Assembly: GCA_965263305.1 (NCBI GenBank)
Contig: OZ253666.1
Location: 310,001-374,000 of the forward strand
DNA from: MED-G105 sp965263305
Lineage (GTDB): Bacteria > Pseudomonadota > Alphaproteobacteria > Caulobacterales > Parvularculaceae
Length of the DNA: 64,000 nucleotides
Reading direction: 5' to 3'
Part shown: positions 36,070 through 44,527 of the stretch, one piece after another
How positions within the stretch are numbered: position 1 is the first letter of the stretch
How the letters are laid out: each line of letters begins with the position of its first letter
The notes under the pieces: model-generated
Database searches by the model: none
The model's input: the letters and a program-made list of their open reading frames with translations, nothing else
What the model was told of the DNA's origin: nothing
Made by a program: the position numbers and the translations under genes

Positions 36070-37929
36070 ATGTGCGGCGTAACGGGTGTCTGGTCGGCCG
36101 ACGGCGATCAGGCGCCTGCTGTCGGAGAGCGGGAAAACTGGGGCCGGAACGCGCTTGAGGTCATGAGGCACAGGGGGCCGGAAAGCGACACCGTGGAAAG
36201 CGGCGACCATTTCACCCTCGGGCACTCGCTCCTCTCGTTCCGCAAAACCTACGGGGATCGTCAGCCTTACGTTTCGCAACGCGCGGCGGTCGCCTTCAAT
36301 GGCGAGATCTACAACCTCGACGAACTGCGTCGCGTCCTCGGCATGGCGGCGCGTCCCGCTTCGGAAGTCGCCGTAATCGCACGCGCCTTCGAAGCCTATG
36401 GCGTTGATTTCGCAACCCGCCTTCGGGGCATGTACGCGATCGCCATCGTCGACAGACGAGACGGATCCTTGCATCTCTACAGAGACCCTCTTGGAAAAAA
36501 GCCTCTTTATTTTCAGGAGGCGAAAGGCGTCGTCCGTTTTTCTTCGGAGTTGACGCCGCTTCTAGACCGCACGCGCGCGCTGGAGCCCAGAGCGGTGTGC
36601 GACTATCTTCTGTTCAATGCGCTTCCCCCCGATCGCTGCATCGTTTCCGGCGTGGAAAAGGCGCCTCCCGGATGCAGGATATCCTGGCGCGCGAACGCGA
36701 GAGAAACAACCGTTCACTGGCGCGCCTTGGCGCGCGAAGACGGCTCCCTGAAACCAGCCGATTGCGTCGAACGCCTTGAAGCAGCGCTTGCAAACGCCGT
36801 TCGCAGACGGCTTCAGAGCGGTTCGGAAGCCCCCGGACTGCTCGTAAGCGGAGGGGTCGATTCCTCTCTGATCGCCGCAATGGCCGTAAAGGAAAGGCCG
36901 GACATCGACTGGCGCTGTTATTCGGGACGATTTCCGGGCGACGGATTTGACGAAACGCCGTCCGCCGCACTCCTCGCGCAGACGCTGGGCATCCGGCGCG
37001 AAACGATCGACCTGACCGACGAAGTTCTGAAGGACGCAGCGATAAAGTATTGCGCCCTCGCCGACGAACCGATCGCCGACCCATCTTTCGTCGCTCTGGG
37101 CGCGATCATGGAGCGCGCCCGTCTGGGTAACAAGTTCCTGCTCACGGGAGACGGCGCGGACGATATTCTTTTCGGCTACTCTTTTTACGCCGTCGCAAGG
37201 CCAATGCACGCTTTGTCGAGCCTTGTCCCGACCGGCGTCGCGGCTTCCGGCGCGCGGGCTCTGGCGAAAACGCCCGGCCGCGACGCTAACATGAATCTGG
37301 GACTGATCCTGAACATGCTGTCGCGCGGGTTGACGGCGCCGCCGGAGTGGCGATTCGCGCATTGCGCCTCTGCGTTTTCTCCGTATGAGGCGGACCGCGA
37401 CCTGGAGCCGGAATTCGCCGCCGCCGCTACGGCGCAGCGCTGCGCCCCGGCTTGCCCGAACGATGTGTTGAGACGCACTCAGGCCGGCATGATGTACGGT
37501 TTTTTGCAGTCGTCCATTCTGACGAAACTCGACCGGGCCTCCATGCTGAATTCAATGGAGCTTCGCAGCCCGTTTCTCGATCTGGACGTCGTCGAGGCGT
37601 CTCTTGCTTTTCCGGCCCGGGACCAGTTGCGCGGCGGCTCGGCGAAACGTTTCGTCAAATCCGTAGCGGAAAGATGGACGCCGCGCGCCCTCGTTCACCA
37701 GAAAAAACGCGGCTTCCGCCTGCCTGTCCGGCGCCTTACCCGCGGCGTTATGGCGACCGAGATCAAAAAGTATCTCAACCCCGAGGTCGCAAGGACCGTC
37801 GGCGTTTTCAAACCCGACGCTCTGGAGCGCATTTCGCAGGAACATTTTGAAAAGGGCCTTGATCATTCCAAGAAAATTTGGACTGTATATTGTTTGAATA
37901 AATGGGCGATGAGCCGCGTCGTTAATTAG
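36070..37929 (+). CDS. Asparagine synthase (glutamine-hydrolysing) type amidotransferase
   Basis: This 619-residue protein has an N-terminal Ntn glutaminase domain with Cys2 right after the initiator Met, the RHRGPES and FNGEIYN motifs, and a C-terminal synthetase domain with the PP-loop SGGVDSSLIAAMA near residue 260 and FETPS-like DETPSAAL. The ATG at 36070 was chosen because the catalytic Cys must be residue 2; the frame is open upstream but shows no conserved sequence. With glutamine it would amidate a carboxylate, as MoeF5/MoeH5 do on the uronic acid of moenomycin. The intact glutaminase domain argues against a lasso peptide cyclase. Confidence 0.9.
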   Translation: MCGVTGVWSADGDQAPAVGERENWGRNALEVMRHRGPESDTVESGDHFTLGHSLLSFRKTYGDRQPYVSQRAAVAFNGEIYNLDELRRVLGMAARPASEVAVIARAFEAYGVDFATRLRGMYAIAIVDRRDGSLHLYRDPLGKKPLYFQEAKGVVRFSSELTPLLDRTRALEPRAVCDYLLFNALPPDRCIVSGVEKAPPGCRISWRANARETTVHWRALAREDGSLKPADCVERLEAALANAVRRRLQSGSEAPGLLVSGGVDSSLIAAMAVKERPDIDWRCYSGRFPGDGFDETPSAALLAQTLGIRRETIDLTDEVLKDAAIKYCALADEPIADPSFVALGAIMERARLGNKFLLTGDGADDILFGYSFYAVARPMHALSSLVPTGVAASGARALAKTPGRDANMNLGLILNMLSRGLTAPPEWRFAHCASAFSPYEADRDLEPEFAAAATAQRCAPACPNDVLRRTQAGMMYGFLQSSILTKLDRASMLNSMELRSPFLDLDVVEASLAFPARDQLRGGSAKRFVKSVAERWTPRALVHQKKRGFRLPVRRLTRGVMATEIKKYLNPEVARTVGVFKPDALERISQEHFEKGLDHSKKIWTVYCLNKWAMSRVVN

Positions 37930-37955
37930 AGCGCCAGGTCGGAGATATTCCGCGC

Positions 37956-39179
37956 ATGACTCAACGAATATTGATACTGTGCGCAAAAACCTGGGGACAG
38001 TTGGGAAATTATGTCGCCGCGAAAAAACTCGGCGAAGCCCTGGCGGAAAGCTTCCCCAGCGGCGAAATCGTCATCCAGCCATTCGAAGATTACTGTCCGT
38101 TTTTCGCCGAGGCCGGTCAGAAAATAAGGACCATCTATTCGTCCGGCGAAACGCCCGCCGAAAGACAGGGGGCCTATGTCCGTCATATAGAAGAGACGGG
38201 GCGCCTCTTCGACGGGTTTGAAGAAAACGCGCGCGCCGCCGTGGAAGGCGTCGCGCTGGACCTTATCTCGCAACGCATTCTGGAGACGCGCTGCAAGCTC
38301 GTCGTCGGGTTGAAGGGATTGATTTCACGAATCGCCGCGACGGCTTTGCGAACCGCCGGGACGAACGTTCCGCCCGTCGTAAATTACGTCACCAACGACG
38401 GCCTGCTCTCGTTCGACGCGCATCGCCCGCGCGACGCCATGCTGAACCTCGTTCAAACACGTCATGGCGCGCAAGCGCTCGCCGACGCCGAAACAACGCC
38501 CCCAGGCGCGCACGTTCTGGAAGTCGGCGTCCTGATCAGAAACCGCGCCCCTGAAAACGCGCCGGCGCCGACCCCTGATCGGGCGACGCCCGTCGTCGGC
38601 ATGCTGGTCAACCGCGGCGGGCGGGAATACGAAATCATATTACAAGGCCTGCGCGATCTCGGACGAAGCGTTCGCGCCGAGATCATTTTCGTCGAGTCGG
38701 ACCGTCTGGCCGCCATGGCCCGCGACATGGCTCGCGAATTTTCTCTTGACTGGTCGATCGACGAAACGCTCCCCCACGACCGGTATCAGGAAAGACTCGC
38801 CGCTCTCTCCGCCGGGGGCGATTCCATAATGATCTGCAAAACCGCGCCGAACACGACGTTCGAAGCGTTGTCGCACGGCCTGCCGGTGATCGGCCTCCAG
38901 TCCGGCCTGCCCATGGAGGATTGGGTCGGACGACTTGTCGCTCAGCGCGGCCTTGGCGTGTCCACGCCCGACGCCGAAGTTGCGACGCAGTTTCTTGGCG
39001 ACTGGGTCGCGAACTCGCAATCCGCGACTGCGCTACGATCGCACGTCGCGCGTTTTTCAGAAGAATTTTTCGAGTATGAGAAAACGCAGGACGCCATCGC
39101 CGACCAACTTCGGAACGTCTTGCAAGACTCCGGGCCGACCGCACCACCCCCCGCAAGACACTCCACGCAGATAAACTGA
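37956..39179 (+). CDS. GT-B fold glycosyltransferase, MurG/GT28-like
   Basis: This 407-residue protein has a Rossmann-like N-terminus (RILILCAKTWGQLGNYVAAKKL) with a Gly-rich turn and a C-terminal donor-binding half containing CKTAPNTTFEALSHGLPVIGLQSGLPMEDWVG (about 290-322), the pattern of UDP-sugar transferases of the MurG/diacylglycerol glycosyltransferase group. Such enzymes glycosylate lipid acceptors at the membrane face. It follows the amidotransferase gene by 26 nt. In a phosphoglycolipid-like pathway it could add a sugar to the prenyl-phosphoglycerate anchor. Confidence 0.75.
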   Translation: MTQRILILCAKTWGQLGNYVAAKKLGEALAESFPSGEIVIQPFEDYCPFFAEAGQKIRTIYSSGETPAERQGAYVRHIEETGRLFDGFEENARAAVEGVALDLISQRILETRCKLVVGLKGLISRIAATALRTAGTNVPPVVNYVTNDGLLSFDAHRPRDAMLNLVQTRHGAQALADAETTPPGAHVLEVGVLIRNRAPENAPAPTPDRATPVVGMLVNRGGREYEIILQGLRDLGRSVRAEIIFVESDRLAAMARDMAREFSLDWSIDETLPHDRYQERLAALSAGGDSIMICKTAPNTTFEALSHGLPVIGLQSGLPMEDWVGRLVAQRGLGVSTPDAEVATQFLGDWVANSQSATALRSHVARFSEEFFEYEKTQDAIADQLRNVLQDSGPTAPPPARHSTQIN

Positions 39180-39188
39180 GGAAAATCG

Positions 39189-40169
39189 ATGAAAAAAGCT
39201 TATGTCTCAGACATGCTCGAAAAGCTCATAGATGCGCGCGACGTACGCAACATCGTTCGCAAACAGTGCCTTGGCGTTCTTGATCACGTGTCGACTTCAG
39301 CGCACGAGACCTTAACGAAGCCTTTGCATTACATCGCAGGCAAGTGCATGGGGTATCCTGCGGCATGGTTAGTGAAACACGCCTGCGCGCTCGACAACCG
39401 CGCCCTCACAGCTCTGATCGCTAAATGCCCGGGACCAATTTACGTAAGTCTGACTACTTCGATCGCCGATGACTTTCTGGATCGGGAGGCGAACGCAGGC
39501 GCATCTCAGATGATGTTGCTGTATATGTTCATGTTCGAATCCTTACGCAAACCCCAATGGTTCAATTACGACATAGAGCGCCAGTACCTCAAATCAGTCT
39601 ACCCTGTAGTTGATTTTTTTCTTAAGGACGCTTCGGACCGCCAGGCAATTTCTGCAAGCTGTTTTCAGAGGCAGCGGGATAATCCAGGTCGTCGCATCGG
39701 CGCTTTTTTTGAAACGATCGCCCGAGGAGTGACCCCCGGAGAATTTGAGAAAGCTGAAGACGTTGTGAGACTGGCGGGCATGTTTGGCGATTGGTGCTCT
39801 TTATTGGACGATATCCTTGATACGGAAAACGATATCGAAGAAGGAATTTTTCTCTCTTATCCTATTTTCAAGGTCATAGGAAAATCCGACGCCCTCGCTG
39901 CAGCCGTAGTCAACAAAGAAGCTGGTTCCTGCCTCAGTTATACCTGTACGAACGAATTTTTTGAGGCGATGCTGACACAGGCTGAAAAAGAACTTTCAGA
40001 CATGATCTCCGCATCGGAAAAATCATCTTTGGAAGAATTGTCGCACGCTTTGTCAGCCGTTTCCAGGCGCTTGCCCGAAACCTTACTAGAAAATAGAAAT
40101 CTGTCGCTCGACCTTTACCGCGCCCAACGAGAAACCGCGTACCCTGCTCGTGCGGTCGCAGCGTATTAA
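39189..40169 (+). CDS. Class I isoprenoid-synthase-fold protein (prenyl/terpene synthase-like)
   Basis: This 326-residue alpha-helical protein has two Asp-rich motifs at the spacing expected of trans-isoprenyl diphosphate synthases or terpene synthases: DDFLDRE (94-100) and DDILDTENDIEEG (207-219). The second has the NDxxSxxxE-like pattern of class I terpene cyclases in loosened form. It would bind a prenyl diphosphate through magnesium. It is the last gene of the amidotransferase operon (9-nt gap) and overlaps the convergent neighbour by 4 bp. The substrate and product are unknown; base use is more AT-rich than the preceding genes. Confidence 0.7.
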   Translation: MKKAYVSDMLEKLIDARDVRNIVRKQCLGVLDHVSTSAHETLTKPLHYIAGKCMGYPAAWLVKHACALDNRALTALIAKCPGPIYVSLTTSIADDFLDREANAGASQMMLLYMFMFESLRKPQWFNYDIERQYLKSVYPVVDFFLKDASDRQAISASCFQRQRDNPGRRIGAFFETIARGVTPGEFEKAEDVVRLAGMFGDWCSLLDDILDTENDIEEGIFLSYPIFKVIGKSDALAAAVVNKEAGSCLSYTCTNEFFEAMLTQAEKELSDMISASEKSSLEELSHALSAVSRRLPETLLENRNLSLDLYRAQRETAYPARAVAAY

Positions 40170-41053
40170 CACCCTTCCGCAAGTGGCTTCATGGTCTGAA
40201 TTTCATAGTTGACGTAATCCAGAAGCCTGCGGGCAAACGGCAGGTAATTTACGCATGGCGACGCCTTTTTTGCCTCTTCCTTTAGCAAGGTGAAATTCGC
40301 CTCCAAAGCCTCGACCACTTCTTCTTTGGTTATCTCCTTGCGCCTGATTTTACTATAAAGATTCGTGTCCGCCTCGTTTTCTAGGTCACGGTCCTTGAAG
40401 TCGTCGAAAGCGACCCATATCTCTCCAATTGCGCGAAACCAGTCTTTAATGGATGGCAAAAGGCTCTCTCTTTGTGTGAATCTCAAAGCAAAGTCGGCGT
40501 AAAACCACATGGGATAACCAGCCCGCATAAACGCCTTGTCGCGCCAATCGGCGAAGTCGCTCACACACAAAGACGGTTCGGATAAATGATGCCGCCACAT
40601 CACGTTCCATCGGTCGCTATGACCGTCGAAGAACGCGCCGGATGCTTGCAATCGCGCCAGCAAACCATACGCGTGATCGAACGTCGCCGCGCCTCCCACA
40701 GCGAGATAGGCGTGAGGACACTGCGTGTCATTATCGATTATGTCGTCGAGAAGCTTGCACGCGAACAAATGCATGCATGTAAAATATCCAAGATCCTTCC
40801 GCTTTTGATCGTCTTCGACCCAGGCGGCGGATATATAAAAATAACCGCACCATTTGCGCATGGAAAGAACATAGGCGCGCGCCTCTTCAGGCATATTCAG
40901 TTCGCTAACCAGTTTCTTTTTATAACTTTCGTAATGCGACGTGGCTCGCGCGACTTCATCTTCATAGAGCGGCAAGGCGGAAAGATATTGCATCTTCATG
41001 TCTATCCCATCTTTAATACTCGCGGCGACTCCCTTCGCTTCCCTGTCAGGCAT
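40166..41053 (-). CDS. MoeN5-like prenyltransferase (class I isoprenoid synthase fold)
   Basis: This 295-residue protein has KLLDDIIDNDT (100-110) and, about 110 residues later, AFDDFKDRDLENEADTN (215-231). From memory, MoeN5 of moenomycin biosynthesis has a near-identical first motif (KLLDDLMDDDT) and a similar second one; MoeN5 adds a geranyl unit to a farnesyl-phosphoglycerate and rearranges the chain. The start overlaps the end of the glycosyltransferase gene by 8 bp, which implies coupled translation. A shorter start at 40993 is possible. It is the last gene of the TolC-GDPD-HlyD-GT2 operon. Confidence 0.7.
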   Translation of the reverse strand: MPDREAKGVAASIKDGIDMKMQYLSALPLYEDEVARATSHYESYKKKLVSELNMPEEARAYVLSMRKWCGYFYISAAWVEDDQKRKDLGYFTCMHLFACKLLDDIIDNDTQCPHAYLAVGGAATFDHAYGLLARLQASGAFFDGHSDRWNVMWRHHLSEPSLCVSDFADWRDKAFMRAGYPMWFYADFALRFTQRESLLPSIKDWFRAIGEIWVAFDDFKDRDLENEADTNLYSKIRRKEITKEEVVEALEANFTLLKEEAKKASPCVNYLPFARRLLDYVNYEIQTMKPLAEGC

Positions 41054-42170
41054 CGTCTATTTGAGGCTGCAGCCTTCCTCCCCAGAACACCTCCCCGATC
41101 GGAGCCTTGACGATTCCGCGGACAATCAACTCCAGCCATATTTGGGCGAACCAGAGCGCATACGCAAATTTCAACCCCCACTTCGCTAAAGCGAATCCGA
41201 CCCCTTCACGGAAGTTCATCCCTGAAAAAGGCCAGAAGCCGTAAAAAAGCATTTCACGGGCGTAATAGCGGGCTTTGTCGATCCCATAGTGAGAAAGAAA
41301 AAGATGGTGATGGATTAACATTCTTCGAATTCTCGCCAGCGAATGGCGCGCCGGTCCACCAACGAAATGCCGGCACGTCGCCTCGGAGTGGACAATCAAC
41401 CTTTGTAGAGGTTCCAAACTTCTGGGTTCCAGCAACTCAAAGCAGATATAACCGTCGTCGCTTGAATAAATCGGCGGAATTCGCGGAGCGATTATGCTCA
41501 GACTTACGATCATACAACAGGCGTGCGGATAATTCTCCGCCGGCTTTGTGAAGGATTTGACCTTGTGTAATAAGCGCGATGAAAGACCTTCTAAAGCAAG
41601 GCCGGTTTTTTTTGCGCCGACTGCGAGCGGCCGAGCAGAATTCGAGAGATAAGCCTCTATAAGATTCCTGAGGCAGTCAGGATCCAGAAGGATATCGTCG
41701 TCAAGCAACACCACCGCCTCGTATCCATTTTGTTGCGCCGCCACCGTCATTTCATTGATTGAATGAATTTTTCCAAAACCGCGAATAAGCGCGCCGGCGA
41801 CGCCATAACGCGCTCCCAATTCACGCCCTTGATCCGTCAAGAAATCAAGATGAGACGCAAGAGCGTCTCGCGCCTCATTCTCCTTTTCCACGCCATATTG
41901 CATTGCGACGAATACGTCCAGCGCTAGATCCGGCGCGCCTTCGAGCACCTGCGATAATTGCTGCGGTAAATCACGCAAAGTGTAAAAAGCGGCGTTCGGC
42001 TCATAAACGGTGGGTAAGAAAAAGGCTATTCTCGTTTCTGAAGCGCCCTCCTCAAAATTCTTGCGAAGCCATAACGTATCGATCGTCTGATCTGGCGGAT
42101 CGACAAACCCTTTCGCCGTTATTTTCTGAAGCCACGTTCGATTCTCTGCAAGTGTTTCCACGAGCGCCAA
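41046..42170 (-). CDS. Family 2 (GT-A) glycosyltransferase, membrane-associated
   Basis: This 374-residue protein has the GT-A core: RIAFFLPTVYEPNAAFYTLRD-like N-terminal strand, LLDDDILLDPDCL (DxD-type metal motif, around 177-189) and a C-terminal region with hydrophobic helices (about 325-358) that would bind the membrane. Family 2 enzymes transfer sugars from nucleotide donors. The stop overlaps the prenyltransferase start. It may act on the lipid-linked intermediate. Confidence 0.75.
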   Translation of the reverse strand: MALVETLAENRTWLQKITAKGFVDPPDQTIDTLWLRKNFEEGASETRIAFFLPTVYEPNAAFYTLRDLPQQLSQVLEGAPDLALDVFVAMQYGVEKENEARDALASHLDFLTDQGRELGARYGVAGALIRGFGKIHSINEMTVAAQQNGYEAVVLLDDDILLDPDCLRNLIEAYLSNSARPLAVGAKKTGLALEGLSSRLLHKVKSFTKPAENYPHACCMIVSLSIIAPRIPPIYSSDDGYICFELLEPRSLEPLQRLIVHSEATCRHFVGGPARHSLARIRRMLIHHHLFLSHYGIDKARYYAREMLFYGFWPFSGMNFREGVGFALAKWGLKFAYALWFAQIWLELIVRGIVKAPIGEVFWGGRLQPQIDDA

Positions 42171-42175
42171 CGCCT

Positions 42176-43495
42176 CTAAATTTCCTTGAAACTTGAATTT
42201 ACGGCCCGCAAAATCGGATCGATAAAATATTCTATCACACGTCTTTTTCCGGTGACGATATCCACCTGCGCCGCCATGCCCGGAACAGGCGTGACTCCAT
42301 TTCTTAGATTGGCGAAGGCGTTCTTTTCTACTTGTACGTATAGACGGTAAGTTCCGCGCCCTATTTTATCTTCCACCGTATCGGGCGACACGAAACGCAC
42401 GACGCCGTCCAGGGCGCCATACCGGGTAAACGGAAGGGAGTTCAGCTTGATAACAGCGGGCTGGCCCTGCCTTATGAAAGCGATGTCTTTTTCGGCGATT
42501 CGTGTTTCGATAATTATTTCTTCCGTAGAAGGAACGACTTTAGCCAGAGGCTGTCCAGCCGAGATCCAGCTGCCCGGAGCGACTGAGGCGAGCCAGAAAA
42601 TCTCTCCCTGAACGGGCGTTCGCACATGGCAACCTCTCAAGGACCGCTCGGCGTCGGCGATCTTTTCCTGAAGCTGGCTTAACGCCTCTACGGATCTTTC
42701 TATATTTAGGTAAACTGCTTCGCGTTCGTTCATAAGCGCTGATTGCGAAGAGAACTGCAATTCTTCTTTTTCCGCCGCCGTGCGCTCGACCTCAAGTGTG
42801 GAGATTTTCTCTGACAGGTTCGAGGACGTCGCCGCCGCCTGTTCTTCGACGAGCCTGGTTGGGGTCACGTGTCCCTTTTGCGCGAGCGCGCGCGTTCGAT
42901 CAAGCGACGCCTTCGCCAGTTCAGAATCGACCGTCGTTTTTTCGCGCTTGACCTGCAAGGCGGATAACTCCGCATCGACCTTTTCGATGGAGCGTTCCGC
43001 CGCCTTGGCGAGATTTTTCTGGCGTTCGATGAATATGCTGGCGGTCTTATCGGCGAACGCAACGTTGGTTTCGTCGACGAATGCCCCGAATGCATCCTGA
43101 ATGGAAGCCGCAAGCTCAGGTTCGAATACGGCGCCGGAAAGACGAAGCCCTCGCGCCAGCACGCCTTGCGTCACCCTCAACTGATTGCTTAGAGCTTCTC
43201 TTTTGCGCTCCTCTGATCCGCAATTGAATTCAAGTATTAAGTCTCCCGCCCCCAGAGCGTCGCCGTTCTCGGCCGCTTTGAGAGACATTTCGCCGGAGCG
43301 CGGAGCGGATAACGTGTAATCCAGAAAGTCCGGAGATACGGAGCCGTCCCCGGTAACCACAACATCCACTTTCGCCAGAGAGCCGAAAAGAAGCGCGCCA
43401 AACACAAGCCCGCCTACGCCAAGCGCTATCGAACGATACTTGTTCAACTCCGAGCCTGGAAACGGGCTGTCTGCGTTTGAACCAACCTTCAACAC
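42176..43495 (-). CDS. HlyD-family periplasmic adaptor protein
   Basis: This 439-residue type I secretion adaptor has one N-terminal membrane segment (about 24-42), a long coiled coil (about 150-290, Glu/Lys/Ala/Leu-rich, e.g. AERSIEKVDAELSALQVKREK) and a beta-barrel domain starting HVRTPVQGEIFWL with the VKLNSLPFTRYGAL-type end. It bridges an inner-membrane ABC exporter and TolC. It uses a GTG start. It lies in an operon with TolC and GDPD; the ABC partner is the transporter encoded 13 kb away in the same cluster. Confidence 0.9.
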   Translation of the reverse strand: MLKVGSNADSPFPGSELNKYRSIALGVGGLVFGALLFGSLAKVDVVVTGDGSVSPDFLDYTLSAPRSGEMSLKAAENGDALGAGDLILEFNCGSEERKREALSNQLRVTQGVLARGLRLSGAVFEPELAASIQDAFGAFVDETNVAFADKTASIFIERQKNLAKAAERSIEKVDAELSALQVKREKTTVDSELAKASLDRTRALAQKGHVTPTRLVEEQAAATSSNLSEKISTLEVERTAAEKEELQFSSQSALMNEREAVYLNIERSVEALSQLQEKIADAERSLRGCHVRTPVQGEIFWLASVAPGSWISAGQPLAKVVPSTEEIIIETRIAEKDIAFIRQGQPAVIKLNSLPFTRYGALDGVVRFVSPDTVEDKIGRGTYRLYVQVEKNAFANLRNGVTPVPGMAAQVDIVTGKRRVIEYFIDPILRAVNSSFKEI

Positions 43496-43504
43496 GACTT
43501 CGTC

Positions 43505-44527
43505 TTACCCTTCTTTCTGCGAAGTTGCGTCCTTTGTTCGAACGCGCCCGCTTTTAGCGGCCTCTTCTGCGCGCTGCGCTCTCAAAGGCCCTATGATTTC
43601 AATTTTGTTCGTCATCACCGCGCCCCTAAAGGAGAGCGGAACACGGGCAAATCCTTCCGGCGTATCAACGCCTTGCGTATTCGCGGAAAGCGGTCCGACC
43701 ATCATTACGAAATAATCGCGATCGCCGAAGCGGTTGGAAAATCGTTTGGGCCAACCCCATAATAATGGAGCGAGATTTTGGGGGAAGGCGACGCCGTAGG
43801 CGCATTCAGACGGCACGAACCCCGTCCATCCTCGTAACAGATACGACTGAAGGCACGCCTTCACTGTTTTGCGCGAACTCGCGCGAATTTGTGAGGAAAG
43901 CGCATTGAATTCTCCAGCGAAGGACGGCCCTGATACGATTGCCAGAACCTGCCCGGAAAGGGCGTGATCGTTCAAGTAACCCAGAAGGGGTTCGGCGTCG
44001 CGGGACTTGTTTCCCTTAACGTTGATCACAAAACGCCCTTCGGGAAATTCAGAGAAGACTTCGCGCAGCAATGGCATTGCGCCGACCCCTTTTCCCCGAA
44101 GCGGCCATGTGGCGCCGCCGTCGGCGGTGTACCCATATCCCACGTCCAGCGTTTTCAGATAAGCGCTGGTGAGCTCGCGCGTTACGCCCTCGCCTTCCGT
44201 GCGGCAATCGACGGTCCAGTCGTGAAAAACCACGAATTCTCCGTCGACAGTAGCATGCACGTCGACTTCAACCGCGTCTGCGCCGTAATCGAAAGCGGCC
44301 TTCATGCTTTCGGTCGTATTTTCGATAAAATGGTGGGAAGGAGGATCAATAATAGCAGCCGTACAGGTGTTGGCGTCTACTTCTTTTGAATCGAAGGTCT
44401 GATGCACACCGCGATGCGATACGATCTGAAGCGCGCCCTCGGAGGCTCCTGCATTCCAGGACGCGTTCAATAAATAGATCGCTGCGACCGGCGTTAGAAA
44501 AAAAGCGGCCCCAAGGCGTTTCTTCAT
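43505..44527 (-). CDS. Periplasmic glycerophosphodiester phosphodiesterase
   Basis: This 340-residue GDPD-fold protein has a signal peptide (hydrophobic 6-25, cut near ASWNAGAS) and the motifs IVSHRG, ENTTESMKAAFDYGADAVEVDVHATVDGEFVVFHD, holding the active-site His and acidic metal ligands. GDPDs hydrolyse deacylated phospholipids and related phosphodiesters. In an export operon it may mature or release an exported product with a glycerol- or glycerate-type phosphodiester, or protect the host. Its start overlaps the TolC stop (ATGA). Confidence 0.88.
   Translation of the reverse strand: MKKRLGAAFFLTPVAAIYLLNASWNAGASEGALQIVSHRGVHQTFDSKEVDANTCTAAIIDPPSHHFIENTTESMKAAFDYGADAVEVDVHATVDGEFVVFHDWTVDCRTEGEGVTRELTSAYLKTLDVGYGYTADGGATWPLRGKGVGAMPLLREVFSEFPEGRFVINVKGNKSRDAEPLLGYLNDHALSGQVLAIVSGPSFAGEFNALSSQIRASSRKTVKACLQSYLLRGWTGFVPSECAYGVAFPQNLAPLLWGWPKRFSNRFGDRDYFVMMVGPLSANTQGVDTPEGFARVPLSFRGAVMTNKIEIIGPLRAQRAEEAAKSGRVRTKDATSQKEG

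Noticed and set aside
36070..37929. Lasso peptide cyclase, because lasso cyclases are asparagine synthase homologues
   Set aside because: The protein keeps a full glutaminase domain with Cys2, and no transglutaminase-like protease or lasso leader-binding protein is encoded nearby.
37956..39179. MoeO5-like prenyltransferase
   Set aside because: The C-terminal donor-binding motif is that of a GT-B glycosyltransferase, not of the PcrB TIM-barrel family.
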